Source: AM-1111 sp046302135
GTDB taxonomy: Bacteria > Bacteroidota > Bacteroidia > B-17B0 > Aurantibacillaceae
Reading direction: 5' to 3'
Assembly: GCA_046302135.1 (NCBI GenBank)
Contig: JBKCIQ010000011.1
Coordinates: 1 to 48,021 of the forward strand
DNA: 48,021 bases
Position 1 is the first letter of the stretch. Every line of letters begins with the position of its first letter. Shown in pieces: positions 33,428-41,334 of this stretch. The notes beneath the pieces are model-generated. The model had not been told where the DNA came from. It saw only the letters and a program-made list of their open reading frames with translations, and did not search any database. The position numbers and the translations under genes were made by a program.

Positions 33428-36211
33428 TTAGTTTTTGCTAATGATAATTTCTTTGTGGCCATGAAAGGATTTTTCACCTTTGAAAATAACGAAGTAAATT
33501 CCTGAGGGTAGATTCTTTATATCCCACTCAATTTTATTTTTTCCAATTTCGGTTTCTATCATTTTTCTTCCAAGCTCTTTGCCTTCCTGAGAGAGTAAAA
33601 TCAACTCCATCTTTTCATTCTTAGTACTACTTAGTTCTACAATAAAATTTTCGGTTGCAGGAATCGGAAATATCTTTGCGTCTCTGAAATCATTTTCTAT
33701 TTGCTCAACCGATACCGGTGAAATATTTTCGATTGCATTGTGCTTGACAGTAGTATAAATTTTGTACTCTCCAGGCGCCATTGTGATTTGCATGGTGGTG
33801 TTCGTCACATTTATACTATCACCACTGAAATACTCATACCAAGTTCCGGGCTGATGAAAAACAGGATATGCAGTTGATGAGTAATTATCAAGATTGGCTA
33901 TAACAATTGCTTTTTCAAAGGGTTCATCAAATCTTAAACGTTTAACATCACCTGCAAAAGCGTAATCGAAATTTAAGGATTGAAAAATAGGCAGTGTTTT
34001 TCTTAGATTAAGAACAGAGCGGTAAACTTTGTAAAGCTCATTTCTTGAAAATTGAGTCGCATAATTCCAAAGAATAGGTTTGTTACAAACTCTGCAAGGA
34101 AAATTGATGTCAATATCATATCCCAACTCTTCAAATTGCCACAACATTTTTGGACCTGGCGTAAGCAATTGAATGGCTGCGCCCGCCTGACATCTTTGCA
34201 AAGCAACATTGAGTGACTTTACATTGTGAGCCGGGTTTGATGTGTTGCCATTGGTGATACATTCATACATACTGCGTTGTTCATCGTGACTTTCTTTATA
34301 AGTGATCAAATGAGGAAATGTCCACCCTCTGTTAGAATATACACCTGAACTGATATTTATATTACCATTATTGGCCTTAAGAGATTCGTGCCAGGGATAA
34401 ATAATATTTCCCCACAACATCATACCGTAATCAGATAAAATTTTTTCCTCATTATTATCAGACCAATGTTCTAATATGACGTAAGCAGTACTATCATAAG
34501 CCCAAAGGCTGTCTGCCATTCTCTTCAAAATATTGATCCTTGACGTGCTGTAGTTGTTGTTTCCATTATCGAAGCCTTTAGTGAAATCAAAACGATAACC
34601 GTCAACTTTATACTCTTCTATCCAGTATCTGTTGAGCTGATCAATATACTGCTGCGTAGCGGGAGCAGCATGATTCAGGTCATAACCCCAACAATACGGA
34701 GGGTGAGGACATGTAGAATTAAACCACGGGCTCTGTGAGGATGGTTGGGATAAAGCGGAATTCCAATATAAATTTACCATAGGGTTTTGTCCGAAAGCAT
34801 GATTGTAAACCACATCGAGTATTACAGCAATACCTCTACCATGACATGAATCCACAAATTCCTTTAGATGTTCAGGAGTGCCATAATATTTATCGAGTGC
34901 CATATGAAACGAAGGATTGTATCCCCAGCTCTCGTTGTTTTCAAATTCAGATACCGGCATTAGTTCAATGGCGTTAATTCCTAGTTTTGCCAGATAGTTC
35001 AATGTATCAGTAAGTGTTTTATAACTGTGGCTTGCTACGAAATCACGAACATGTAATTCGTAAATTATCAAATCCTTTTTTTCAGGTTTGTTGATTATAG
35101 GATGTTGCCAGTTATAAGGCGTTTTGCCTAATTCAAAAAAAGTGACGAAACCAGATGTTTTTCCGGTGGGGTAAACATACTTATTCGGATATATTGTATT
35201 ACTTATGTTGTTGTCATTGTTAGGGTCTGCAATGAGCGTACTCAAAGGATCTGCAATTCGAAGCGTACCATCAACAAGATATTGATAGCCGATTTTCACA
35301 CCGCTGTTAAGACCTGAAATTTCAATCCACCAAGTTGAAGAATCCTGACTAAGATTCATGTGGTAATTACCAAAAGGCTGGAAATTATTGAAATCTCCAA
35401 TTGCATAAACATGATTTTTGTATGGTGCGAAGAATTTCAAAAATACGGTAGAATCATTAATTATGGTCAAACCATTTTTGTATTGTTGTGGTGGATTTTG
35501 AATATTCACCGGGGGGTTTACGAAATAATACATACTGTCCACAAAGGTTTGTGTCCCATTGTTCGCGGTAAGTTTCAATAAATGTGTACCCGGAATTTGT
35601 GAGGCAAACTGAAATTGTAAAACAGAAGCAGACAACTGGTTACCAACAACAGTTCCATTATCCGTAAGTGTAAGATTACAGTTTTGATTACTTTTTCCAA
35701 TTACTTTAATGGTATCTCCGGGATTAACTAAAGGAGATGTAGTAGGTTTAAAAATTTTACACAATAATCCTGAGTTAGTTGGATAAATAGGATAAAAAAT
35801 ATCAGAGCCATCAGCCTCTCTTCCCACAGTGCTTCCGGATGCGTTTCGGAATACGAATGCTAATTTATTTACTACAGTATTTGCAGGGTAACCGTAAAAT
35901 TGATCTATATCTATAGTGATAGAATGCAAACCATTACCAAGGTTAGTCATTAGAACGTTTGGATCCGCAGCACCCCAATTACCCTGAACAAATTGCCAAT
36001 TGGTTGGAGAGGTACTCGTTGAGGTAATTAGCCCTGTATGAGCGTAAATTGTTGAGGTATTGGTAAGAGCAGCGTTGCCCTCTTTAGAATCGTAAATTAC
36101 AGTTACAACATCATTTACTGTTGGAAAAGGAGGAGTTACATCTAGAATCTGTGAACTGATTTTAGCAGACACAAGTATTAGAGTTACAATTGAAAGAATT
36201 CTTGATTTCAT
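33428..36211 (-). CDS. Multidomain secreted GH13 (amylase/pullulanase-like) with T9SS sorting domain
   Basis: This 927-residue protein has a signal peptide (to ~20), an E-set/starch-binding-like domain (~24-145, NWQFVQGNWGAADP), an Ig-like segment (~150-235), a CBM48-like domain (~255-345: VYAIGDFNNFQPF, then IGYQYLVDG) and a GH13 barrel beginning IYELHVRDF (~383). Catalytic residues are Asp542 (DGYRFDFTKGF), Glu581 (VILEHWSD) and Asp643 in KESHDEQ; the usual NHD is SHD here. A C-terminal beta domain and a T9SS type A sorting domain (IFPIPATENFIVEL, LPSGIYFVIF, HKEIIISKN) close the protein. The CBM48 plus GH13 layout suits branched alpha-glucan (starch, glycogen, pullulan) outside the cell. 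Whether it debranches is undetermined. It stands apart from the main operon, 22 bases from convergent eda. Confidence 0.9.
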   Translation of the reverse strand: MKSRILSIVTLILVSAKISSQILDVTPPFPTVNDVVTVIYDSKEGNAALTNTSTIYAHTGLITSTSTSPTNWQFVQGNWGAADPNVLMTNLGNGLHSITIDIDQFYGYPANTVVNKLAFVFRNASGSTVGREADGSDIFYPIYPTNSGLLCKIFKPTTSPLVNPGDTIKVIGKSNQNCNLTLTDNGTVVGNQLSASVLQFQFASQIPGTHLLKLTANNGTQTFVDSMYYFVNPPVNIQNPPQQYKNGLTIINDSTVFLKFFAPYKNHVYAIGDFNNFQPFGNYHMNLSQDSSTWWIEISGLNSGVKIGYQYLVDGTLRIADPLSTLIADPNNDNNISNTIYPNKYVYPTGKTSGFVTFFELGKTPYNWQHPIINKPEKKDLIIYELHVRDFVASHSYKTLTDTLNYLAKLGINAIELMPVSEFENNESWGYNPSFHMALDKYYGTPEHLKEFVDSCHGRGIAVILDVVYNHAFGQNPMVNLYWNSALSQPSSQSPWFNSTCPHPPYCWGYDLNHAAPATQQYIDQLNRYWIEEYKVDGYRFDFTKGFDNGNNNYSTSRINILKRMADSLWAYDSTAYVILEHWSDNNEEKILSDYGMMLWGNIIYPWHESLKANNGNINISSGVYSNRGWTFPHLITYKESHDEQRSMYECITNGNTSNPAHNVKSLNVALQRCQAGAAIQLLTPGPKMLWQFEELGYDIDINFPCRVCNKPILWNYATQFSRNELYKVYRSVLNLRKTLPIFQSLNFDYAFAGDVKRLRFDEPFEKAIVIANLDNYSSTAYPVFHQPGTWYEYFSGDSINVTNTTMQITMAPGEYKIYTTVKHNAIENISPVSVEQIENDFRDAKIFPIPATENFIVELSSTKNEKMELILLSQEGKELGRKMIETEIGKNKIEWDIKNLPSGIYFVIFKGEKSFHGHKEIIISKN

Positions 36212-36242
36212 AAAGAGAGTTATAAACTTTTATCAAATACCT

Positions 36243-36270
36243 AAAAAAAAGGCCTGCACAAAGCAGGCCC
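36243..36270 (-). terminator. Strong Rho-independent terminator
   Basis: Read on the minus strand, GGCCTGC (36269-36263), a 5-base loop TTTGT, GCAGGCC (36257-36251) and eight T (36250-36243). It is 20 bases after the stop of the small T9SS protein, making that gene probably monocistronic, and upstream of the large GH13 gene. Confidence 0.93.
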
Positions 36271-36289
36271 TAATGATTAATATGAAAAA

Positions 36290-37036
36290 TTAGTTTTTCA
36301 TTAACTTTCCTGCAGTCATCATTTCATTACCTGATTTAATCTGGTATGTGTAGAAACCTGCTTCAAGCGTGCTGATATCTAATTTTACATTGTTTGAACC
36401 CATCAACAACTGACTGTTGTTAGACATAACTTTTTTACCATTCAAATCGAAAATGGCAATCTCAATGTTTCCTTCTTTATGAAGGTTAAAATTGAAACTT
36501 ACTAAACCATTAGATGGATTTGGTGACACATTCATTTCAGAAATCAATTTTACCTGATTAATTCCTGTAACTGCAGATGAACCATCACACTGAACACACT
36601 GATCAAAGCAATATGTCAAAGTTATGTCAGATGCAGGAATAGTAAAATTACGGTTGATGTTTCCGCCTCCGTCATCAGCTCCGCAACCACCGGAAACCAA
36701 AGTATTATTTGGATCGGTTCCTTCATTTGAACCCCAGTTTCCATTTACAAACTTAAAGTTTTGTGTCTGACCAATTGACGCAGACGGATAAGAAACAGTA
36801 ATTGACCAAATATTGTTGCCAAGGCTGGTCATTCCGCAAGTTGTGTCAGTTGGATTCCACTGAGCAACAGTTGTTCCTAAATCAGTAAAGTTTCCTCCAA
36901 CACGCATGCCGTTAGCAGCAAGAACTGCTCCTCCAGATAAATAATTAGTGATGTCTACACGATAGGTTACATTAACCTGTGCAGTACCAAACAGTGTAGC
37001 CCCTGTTAAGGCGAAAAGAGTAAGGATTTTTTTCAT
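36290..37036 (-). CDS. Small T9SS-exported E-set-domain protein, possible starch-binding
   Basis: This 248-residue protein has a signal peptide (cleavage near FGTAQ, ~20) and a beta-sandwich (~21-165) with VTYRVDITNYL, MRVGGNFTDLG and NFKFVNGNWGSNEG. The sandwich ends in a Cys cluster, CFDQCVQC, and a type A sorting domain follows (MNVSPNPSNGLVSFNF, IAIFDLNGKKVM, LEAGFYTYQIKSG). There is no catalytic domain. The domain resembles the partial protein at 1-476 and, more loosely, the N-terminal domain of the adjacent GH13. A role as a surface glycan-binding protein that stands in for the missing SusE/SusF is a hypothesis from context. It has its own candidate promoter and a strong terminator, so it may be highly expressed. 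Confidence 0.8.
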   Translation of the reverse strand: MKKILTLFALTGATLFGTAQVNVTYRVDITNYLSGGAVLAANGMRVGGNFTDLGTTVAQWNPTDTTCGMTSLGNNIWSITVSYPSASIGQTQNFKFVNGNWGSNEGTDPNNTLVSGGCGADDGGGNINRNFTIPASDITLTYCFDQCVQCDGSSAVTGINQVKLISEMNVSPNPSNGLVSFNFNLHKEGNIEIAIFDLNGKKVMSNNSQLLMGSNNVKLDISTLEAGFYTYQIKSGNEMMTAGKLMKN

Positions 37037-37052
37037 AAATATATATTTTAAT

Positions 37053-37084
37053 CTAAATTAGAAATTGAATTAATTACTTACAAA
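37053..37084 (-). promoter_or_regulatory. Candidate promoter of the small T9SS E-set protein
   Basis: On the minus strand TTTG (37084-37081), 20 bases, then TAATTTAG (37060-37053), one base off TAnnTTTG. Sixteen bases separate it from the ATG at 37036, the same distance as at the candidate susC promoter. The rest of 37037-37208 is AT-rich and shows no gene. Confidence 0.42.
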
Positions 37085-37208
37085 CGAAAATCAGATTTTT
37101 TTTACTTTTCTATTGTTAATTGATGTTGGATATTCATTAATCCAAATGAAACTATTATTCAACAAACACAGCATAAGTACAATTACATAGTAGGCGTTAA
37201 AAATCAGT

Positions 37209-37628
37209 TTAAAAATCTAAGAAAGTAATATCCTCATTTTTCATTTTCATAAGGTAATTGTTGAGCCAATTATAAAGGTATATTACTCTGTTGCTGGCCT
37301 TTGCCTTTTCTATTGTATCCAGTGTACCGGTTGATTTCATGTCCCAGAATGCGATAATTAAGTCTGAATTATTTACAATTGTGGTATTTCTTTCTTTTGC
37401 CGCCTTCCAATTCCTTTCTTCTGAATTGTACAACTCGTATTCCGGATAAAAAATAATTAGGTCAATTTTATTTTCTTTTGCCCATTTTTCAGCTAAACTA
37501 TCGGCACCGGCTGCGCCTCCTGATACTATTTTTAATGGATTTCCCTCAGCTGAAATAACGCGTTTCATCACTGCCTCAAAAAGTTCCTTGTTATTAAAAG
37601 TTCTAGAGCCAACAACACCAAAATTCAT
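37209..37628 (-). CDS. SLOG-superfamily (DUF2493-like) protein
   Basis: The 139-residue protein has a Rossmann-like SLOG signature: MNFGVVGSRTF at the start, a VSGGAAGADSLAEKWA glycine-rich loop (~37-52), then RNTTIVNNSDLIIAFWD and a GTLDTIEKAKA helix. SLOG proteins bind nucleotides or nucleotide-derived ligands (DprA, LOG, YpsA relatives); the ligand here is unknown. It has no signal peptide. It lies 86 bases downstream of the conserved hypothetical gene at 37715-38188 on the same strand and could be read from the same transcript. No defence-system partner gene is nearby. Confidence 0.75.
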   Translation of the reverse strand: MNFGVVGSRTFNNKELFEAVMKRVISAEGNPLKIVSGGAAGADSLAEKWAKENKIDLIIFYPEYELYNSEERNWKAAKERNTTIVNNSDLIIAFWDMKSTGTLDTIEKAKASNRVIYLYNWLNNYLMKMKNEDITFLDF

Positions 37629-37714
37629 CTTACTGAAATTTAATTAAAACTAGTTAGGATACGGCGAAATTGATTTCAGATTTCAATCTGAAGAAAAAAA
37701 AACAATATAAGGAA

Positions 37715-38188
37715 CTACTGAAAAGAATTTTGAATTAAATACCTGGAAAGCCAAGTGTTTTTAATTGGAATTAAAAAATTATTACGGTATTCATCTTCTG
37801 TTGCAACTGAGAGATTAAAGACTAATGAATTTTCATTTAAAATTTGATTTTCAAGCAATTGCTTTATTTGAGAGGAAGAACAAATAAAGAATTCACCGTC
37901 TTTAGTATATGCAAGAATCAATCGATTAAAAAAATCTAAATCGTATTTTCTACCCAATTCTTTCATGAATTGTACCTGTTTATCTATTGAACAACCACTG
38001 GCCACAGCCTGATCTTCATCGGCCTTAATAACAATTAGATGATGATGTAACATTTCGAAACTAGCTGATAAAGCAATTCCGTGCGCACTCCAACTTTTTA
38101 GAAAAGAATTTAAATCATCTGAAATTTTTGACTCCACATCGTCAGAAAATTTTTTCAAACTAGAATATATCCAAACTCTGTTGCTCAT
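37715..38188 (-). CDS. Conserved Bacteroidota hypothetical protein
   Basis: The 157-residue cytoplasmic protein (MSNRVWIYSSLKKFSDD) contains LNSFLKSWSAHGIALSASFEMLHHHLIVIKADED and later a GCSIDKQVQFMKELG segment. Proteins of this type are often labelled 'ABC transporter ATPase' in Bacteroidota, but no Walker A, Walker B or ABC signature is visible, so that label is not supported. The gene starts 3 bases after the stop of the HdrB-like gene and appears to belong to that operon. The conserved His and Cys residues in HHHLIVI and ASGCSIDKQ are worth noting. Function unknown. Confidence 0.7.
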   Translation of the reverse strand: MSNRVWIYSSLKKFSDDVESKISDDLNSFLKSWSAHGIALSASFEMLHHHLIVIKADEDQAVASGCSIDKQVQFMKELGRKYDLDFFNRLILAYTKDGEFFICSSSQIKQLLENQILNENSLVFNLSVATEDEYRNNFLIPIKNTWLSRYLIQNSFQ

Positions 38189-38191
38189 AAA

Positions 38192-38980
38192 TTAAAGATC
38201 GTTAGCTTGTGCAATCATTTCTGCAACATCCAACACTTTTACATTGTTTTCCTTATTGAAATGCTTCACTCCGTCTGTCATCATCACATTGCAAAACGGA
38301 CAACCAACTGCAATTACATCCGGATTTTGTTGCAAAGCTTCCTCTGCCCTTTCCACATTAACTTCTTTATTTCCTTTTTCGGCTTCCTTAAACATTTGTG
38401 CTCCGCCCGCACCACAACATAAACCTTTTGCACGGCTACGTTTCATTTCACTCAACTCTACATCCAGTTTTTTAATTACTTCACGCGGAGCTTCATAAAC
38501 ATTATTCGCACGACCTAAATAGCAAGGATCGTGAAAAGTAATTTTCTTTCCTTTGAATTCACCACCCTGAACTTTTAATTTTCCTTCGTTGATGAGCTGC
38601 TGAACAAGCTGTGTATGATGAATCACTTCGTAATTTCCGCCTAAACCCGGGTATTCATTTTTTATGGTATTGTAACAATGCGGACATCCGGTAACAATTT
38701 TCTTGACGTTGTAATTATTCATTACGGTAATGTTCTGCATCGCCAGCATCTGGAATACAAACTCATTTCCGGCGCGTTTTGCATGATCTCCCGTGCATGA
38801 TTCTTCTGTTCCTAATATTGCAAACTTAATCCCTACATGATTTAAAATTCTAACAATTGCCTTAGTGATTTTTTTTGCTCGGTCATCAAAACTTCCACTG
38901 CAACCTACCCAAAATAAAATTTCCGGTGTTTCACCGTTTGCAAGCATTTCTGCCATTGTAGGTACCTTAACTGCACTCAT
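38192..38980 (-). CDS. HdrB/GlpC-like CCG-domain iron-sulfur oxidoreductase subunit
   Basis: The protein has 262 residues with two cysteine-rich CCG-type domains. The first has Cys27 (WVGCSGSFDDRA), Cys62 and Cys99/Cys102 (TGCPHCYNT); the second Cys153 (HDPCYLGR), Cys188-Cys189 (LCCGAGGAQMF) and Cys227/Cys230 (VGCPFCNVMM). Such domains bind unusual [4Fe-4S] clusters in heterodisulfide reductase HdrB and glycolate or lactate oxidase subunits. Its partner is the membrane ferredoxin-like protein encoded 18 bases upstream. The pair is common in Bacteroidota, but its physiological electron donor and acceptor are not known to me. No heterodisulfide chemistry should be assumed. Confidence 0.88.
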   Translation of the reverse strand: MSAVKVPTMAEMLANGETPEILFWVGCSGSFDDRAKKITKAIVRILNHVGIKFAILGTEESCTGDHAKRAGNEFVFQMLAMQNITVMNNYNVKKIVTGCPHCYNTIKNEYPGLGGNYEVIHHTQLVQQLINEGKLKVQGGEFKGKKITFHDPCYLGRANNVYEAPREVIKKLDVELSEMKRSRAKGLCCGAGGAQMFKEAEKGNKEVNVERAEEALQQNPDVIAVGCPFCNVMMTDGVKHFNKENNVKVLDVAEMIAQANDL

Positions 38981-38998
38981 GTAAAGTTTTTATTTAGT

Positions 38999-40312
38999 TT
39001 ACATCTCATTCACCCAATTTGCACGATCAGCCGGACTAAATTGCCAAGGCGCAGCATTGTTTTCCATATTTGAAAACATTCCCGTTAACTCAGTAGGTGC
39101 CTCAGATTTTTCCATCACCAAATAACGTCTTAAATCAACAATTATTGACAAAGGATCGATATTAACGGGACACTCCTGAACACATGCGTTACATGTATTA
39201 CAAGCCCATAGCTCCTCAGGTGTAATATAATTGTACAACAAAGATTTTCCGTCATCAACAAACTTTCCGCCATTACTGTCTATATTTTTCCCAACCTCAT
39301 CTAATCTATCACGTGTATCCATCATTATTTTTCGTGGTGACAGCATCTTACCGGTAATATTTGCAGGACATGAGCTTGTACATCTACCACACTCCGTACA
39401 AGTGTATGCATCCAAAAGTTGTTTCCAGCTTAGATCTGTGACGTCCTTTGCACCAAATGGAACTGGTGGCACATTCGGATCAATTTCTTTTGGAACGTAA
39501 GACGGATCGAAATTTGGTTTTACCACATCAGTAACCGAATCCATATTATTGAATTTGCCTTGTGGTTTGATGCTGGTAAAGTAGGTATTTGGAAAAGCGA
39601 GTACAATATGGAAATGTTTAGAGTAAGGCAAATAGTTAAGGAATGCGAATATACCAATGATGTGGAACCACCATGAAGATCTTTCGATTAAAACCAAAGT
39701 TGAAACATCCATATTTTTAAAAATCGGCACAAGAAATCCACTTACAGGAAAGCTACCTGCATCATGGTAGTGTTGCGGATTTTTATCCTGCAGAACCTGA
39801 TCTGTTGCGTTCATTATCATTAAAGCAGACATCATTAATATTTCTGCAATTAATATTGCGTTAGCATCAAATGAAGGAAAACCTTTTAATTCTCTACTTG
39901 TAAAACGTTTGATTTTAGCAACATTCCTACGAAGCCAAAATACTACAACACCTATAAAAACCAAAAGTGCAAGGATTTCAAAAAAACCGATCAAGAAGTT
40001 ATAAAACCCATCTAAAAAATAAAAAGTTCTGTGACCTCCGGTAATACCATCAACGAACATTTCAATGACCTCAACATTAATCAAAACAAATCCTACATAA
40101 ACAAAAATATGCATGATTGCGGACAGAGGACGAGAGACCATTTTACCCTGTCCAAAAGAAACTTTTAGCATGGTAGAGAAATGCTCTGATGTGGTGCCTT
40201 CAGCAATATAATCTTTACCGAGACTGATATTTCTCCTTATTTTGCGAATATTTAATCCGAAAAAAACTATCGAAACAATTAATAAAACACAAAATATTAT
40301 TGCTCCTATCAT
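38999..40312 (-). CDS. Membrane 4Fe-4S ferredoxin protein, HdrC/E-like
   Basis: The 437-residue protein has several transmembrane segments in its first ~235 residues (at ~1-20, ~65-85, ~105-127, ~150-168 and ~210-226), resembling a cytochrome-b-like or nitrate reductase gamma-type membrane part. A soluble domain follows with two 4Fe-4S motifs, Cys305/308/311/315 (CTECGRCTSSCP) and Cys371/374/377/381 (CNTCNACVQECP). It would pass electrons between the quinone pool and the CCG partner encoded next. Candidate haem ligands in the membrane part (for example His68 and His217) are visible but unproven. It is 5 bases downstream of the MCE gene. Confidence 0.88.
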   Translation of the reverse strand: MIGAIIFCVLLIVSIVFFGLNIRKIRRNISLGKDYIAEGTTSEHFSTMLKVSFGQGKMVSRPLSAIMHIFVYVGFVLINVEVIEMFVDGITGGHRTFYFLDGFYNFLIGFFEILALLVFIGVVVFWLRRNVAKIKRFTSRELKGFPSFDANAILIAEILMMSALMIMNATDQVLQDKNPQHYHDAGSFPVSGFLVPIFKNMDVSTLVLIERSSWWFHIIGIFAFLNYLPYSKHFHIVLAFPNTYFTSIKPQGKFNNMDSVTDVVKPNFDPSYVPKEIDPNVPPVPFGAKDVTDLSWKQLLDAYTCTECGRCTSSCPANITGKMLSPRKIMMDTRDRLDEVGKNIDSNGGKFVDDGKSLLYNYITPEELWACNTCNACVQECPVNIDPLSIIVDLRRYLVMEKSEAPTELTGMFSNMENNAAPWQFSPADRANWVNEM

Positions 40313-40317
40313 ATCAG

Positions 40318-41307
40318 CTATTTGAGTGTGTCTCCGGGTATAGGTTTGAGTTTTGTCTTTCTACCAAATACAGAGAAGTGTAAATAACGTTCAGGGTTAT
40401 ACCTTAAATCTTTCAATAACAAGTCCAAATCAATTGCTGATTTGTTAAGGTTGTTGTAAAGTGTTGGATCCTTAACCAATTTACCAACGGTACTTTCTCC
40501 TTTTGCAATCTCATCAAGAAGCAAATTAGCCTGGGTAAGCGCTTTATTTGTATTATCTATTGTTTCCTTGATGTTAGACCTGGCAACTGTATCAGATATT
40601 GCTTCGAAGTTGTCAATTATCTTAGTAATTTTTTCGTTATTATCACTTATGTTTTTTGTGATGGAATTAATCTTTGCTAAAATTGCAACAATGGTGCCCT
40701 GCTCTTCTCCAATTAAAGAATTAACCCGCGTGGTACTTTGCTCAAGGGCAACTACTGCATTTTTAATGCTGGTGAAACTTTCAACTAAGTTCCTTCTTAC
40801 TTCATGGTTCATTACCTCGTTCACTACCGTTACAACCGAGTCCATACTTCCAACCAATCCGGTAATTTTTTCTTTCAGCGGTTGTAATTCTGCCCTAACT
40901 GCAGAGGTAAGGTTTTCCTGAAATGCGGTTCTTAATGTATCACCTTCCTTAATTAATGTACTTGAATTACCCAATTCTATAGAAACAGCTTTGGTTCCTA
41001 ATAAGTCCATGCTAACTAATCTTGCAAGTGAATTTTTGGGGATCGTGACATTTTCGTTTAATAAAAACGTGACAAGCACCTGATAAGAAGTATCTTTTCT
41101 CATCAATTCTAACTTATTCACCTGACCGATTTTATAGCCATTAATTAATAACGGACTTGCCTCTATTAATCCGTCATTTTTATCGAAAACTGCGTATAAC
41201 TTAACCTGCTTTTTAAAAATGTCAATTCCTTTCAGAAGATTAAAACCATAAAAAAAGAGACCAGCCGCAACCAAAACAAGTATACCAACTTTGAGTTCTT
41301 TTTTCAT
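40318..41307 (-). CDS. MCE/MlaD-family phospholipid transport protein
   Basis: The 329-residue protein has one N-terminal transmembrane anchor (VGILVLVAAGLFFYGFNLL) followed by an MCE domain (~36-115: LYAVFDKNDGLIEASPLLINGYKIGQVNKLEL). A long helical region (~130-290) rich in Thr, Asn and Leu (AVVALEQSTTRVNSL, ISDNNEKITKIIDNF) fits a trans-periplasmic helical tube. MlaD-like proteins shuttle lipids between the two membranes together with an ABC ATPase and permease, which are not in this window. It sits between the amidase and the Fe-S genes in one minus-strand operon. Confidence 0.93.
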   Translation of the reverse strand: MKKELKVGILVLVAAGLFFYGFNLLKGIDIFKKQVKLYAVFDKNDGLIEASPLLINGYKIGQVNKLELMRKDTSYQVLVTFLLNENVTIPKNSLARLVSMDLLGTKAVSIELGNSSTLIKEGDTLRTAFQENLTSAVRAELQPLKEKITGLVGSMDSVVTVVNEVMNHEVRRNLVESFTSIKNAVVALEQSTTRVNSLIGEEQGTIVAILAKINSITKNISDNNEKITKIIDNFEAISDTVARSNIKETIDNTNKALTQANLLLDEIAKGESTVGKLVKDPTLYNNLNKSAIDLDLLLKDLRYNPERYLHFSVFGRKTKLKPIPGDTLK

Positions 41308-41334
41308 TTAGGTAAGAATTTACAGATTGTAAAA

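Noticed and set aside
36212..36242. -7 box for the large GH13 gene
   Set aside because: The closest sequence has TATTTG without the two-base spacer; it does not match TAnnTTTG.
37209..37628. SLOG-fold protein as part of an anti-phage defence system
   Set aside because: Some SLOG proteins belong to defence loci, but the neighbours here are housekeeping envelope genes and no effector is adjacent.
37675..37692. Inverted repeat TTCAGATT-TC-AATCTGAA between the SLOG gene and the upstream hypothetical gene
   Set aside because: On the minus strand, where both genes lie, the T-run precedes the hairpin instead of following it, and on the plus strand it is followed by A. It is not a standard terminator; an operator is possible but unsupported.
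37715..38188. Calling this gene an ABC transporter ATPase
   Set aside because: Such labels are common for this family, but no Walker or ABC signature motif is present in 157 residues.
38192..40312. Calling the iron-sulfur pair a true heterodisulfide reductase
   Set aside because: No HdrA and no methanogen-type context; only domain similarity is seen.
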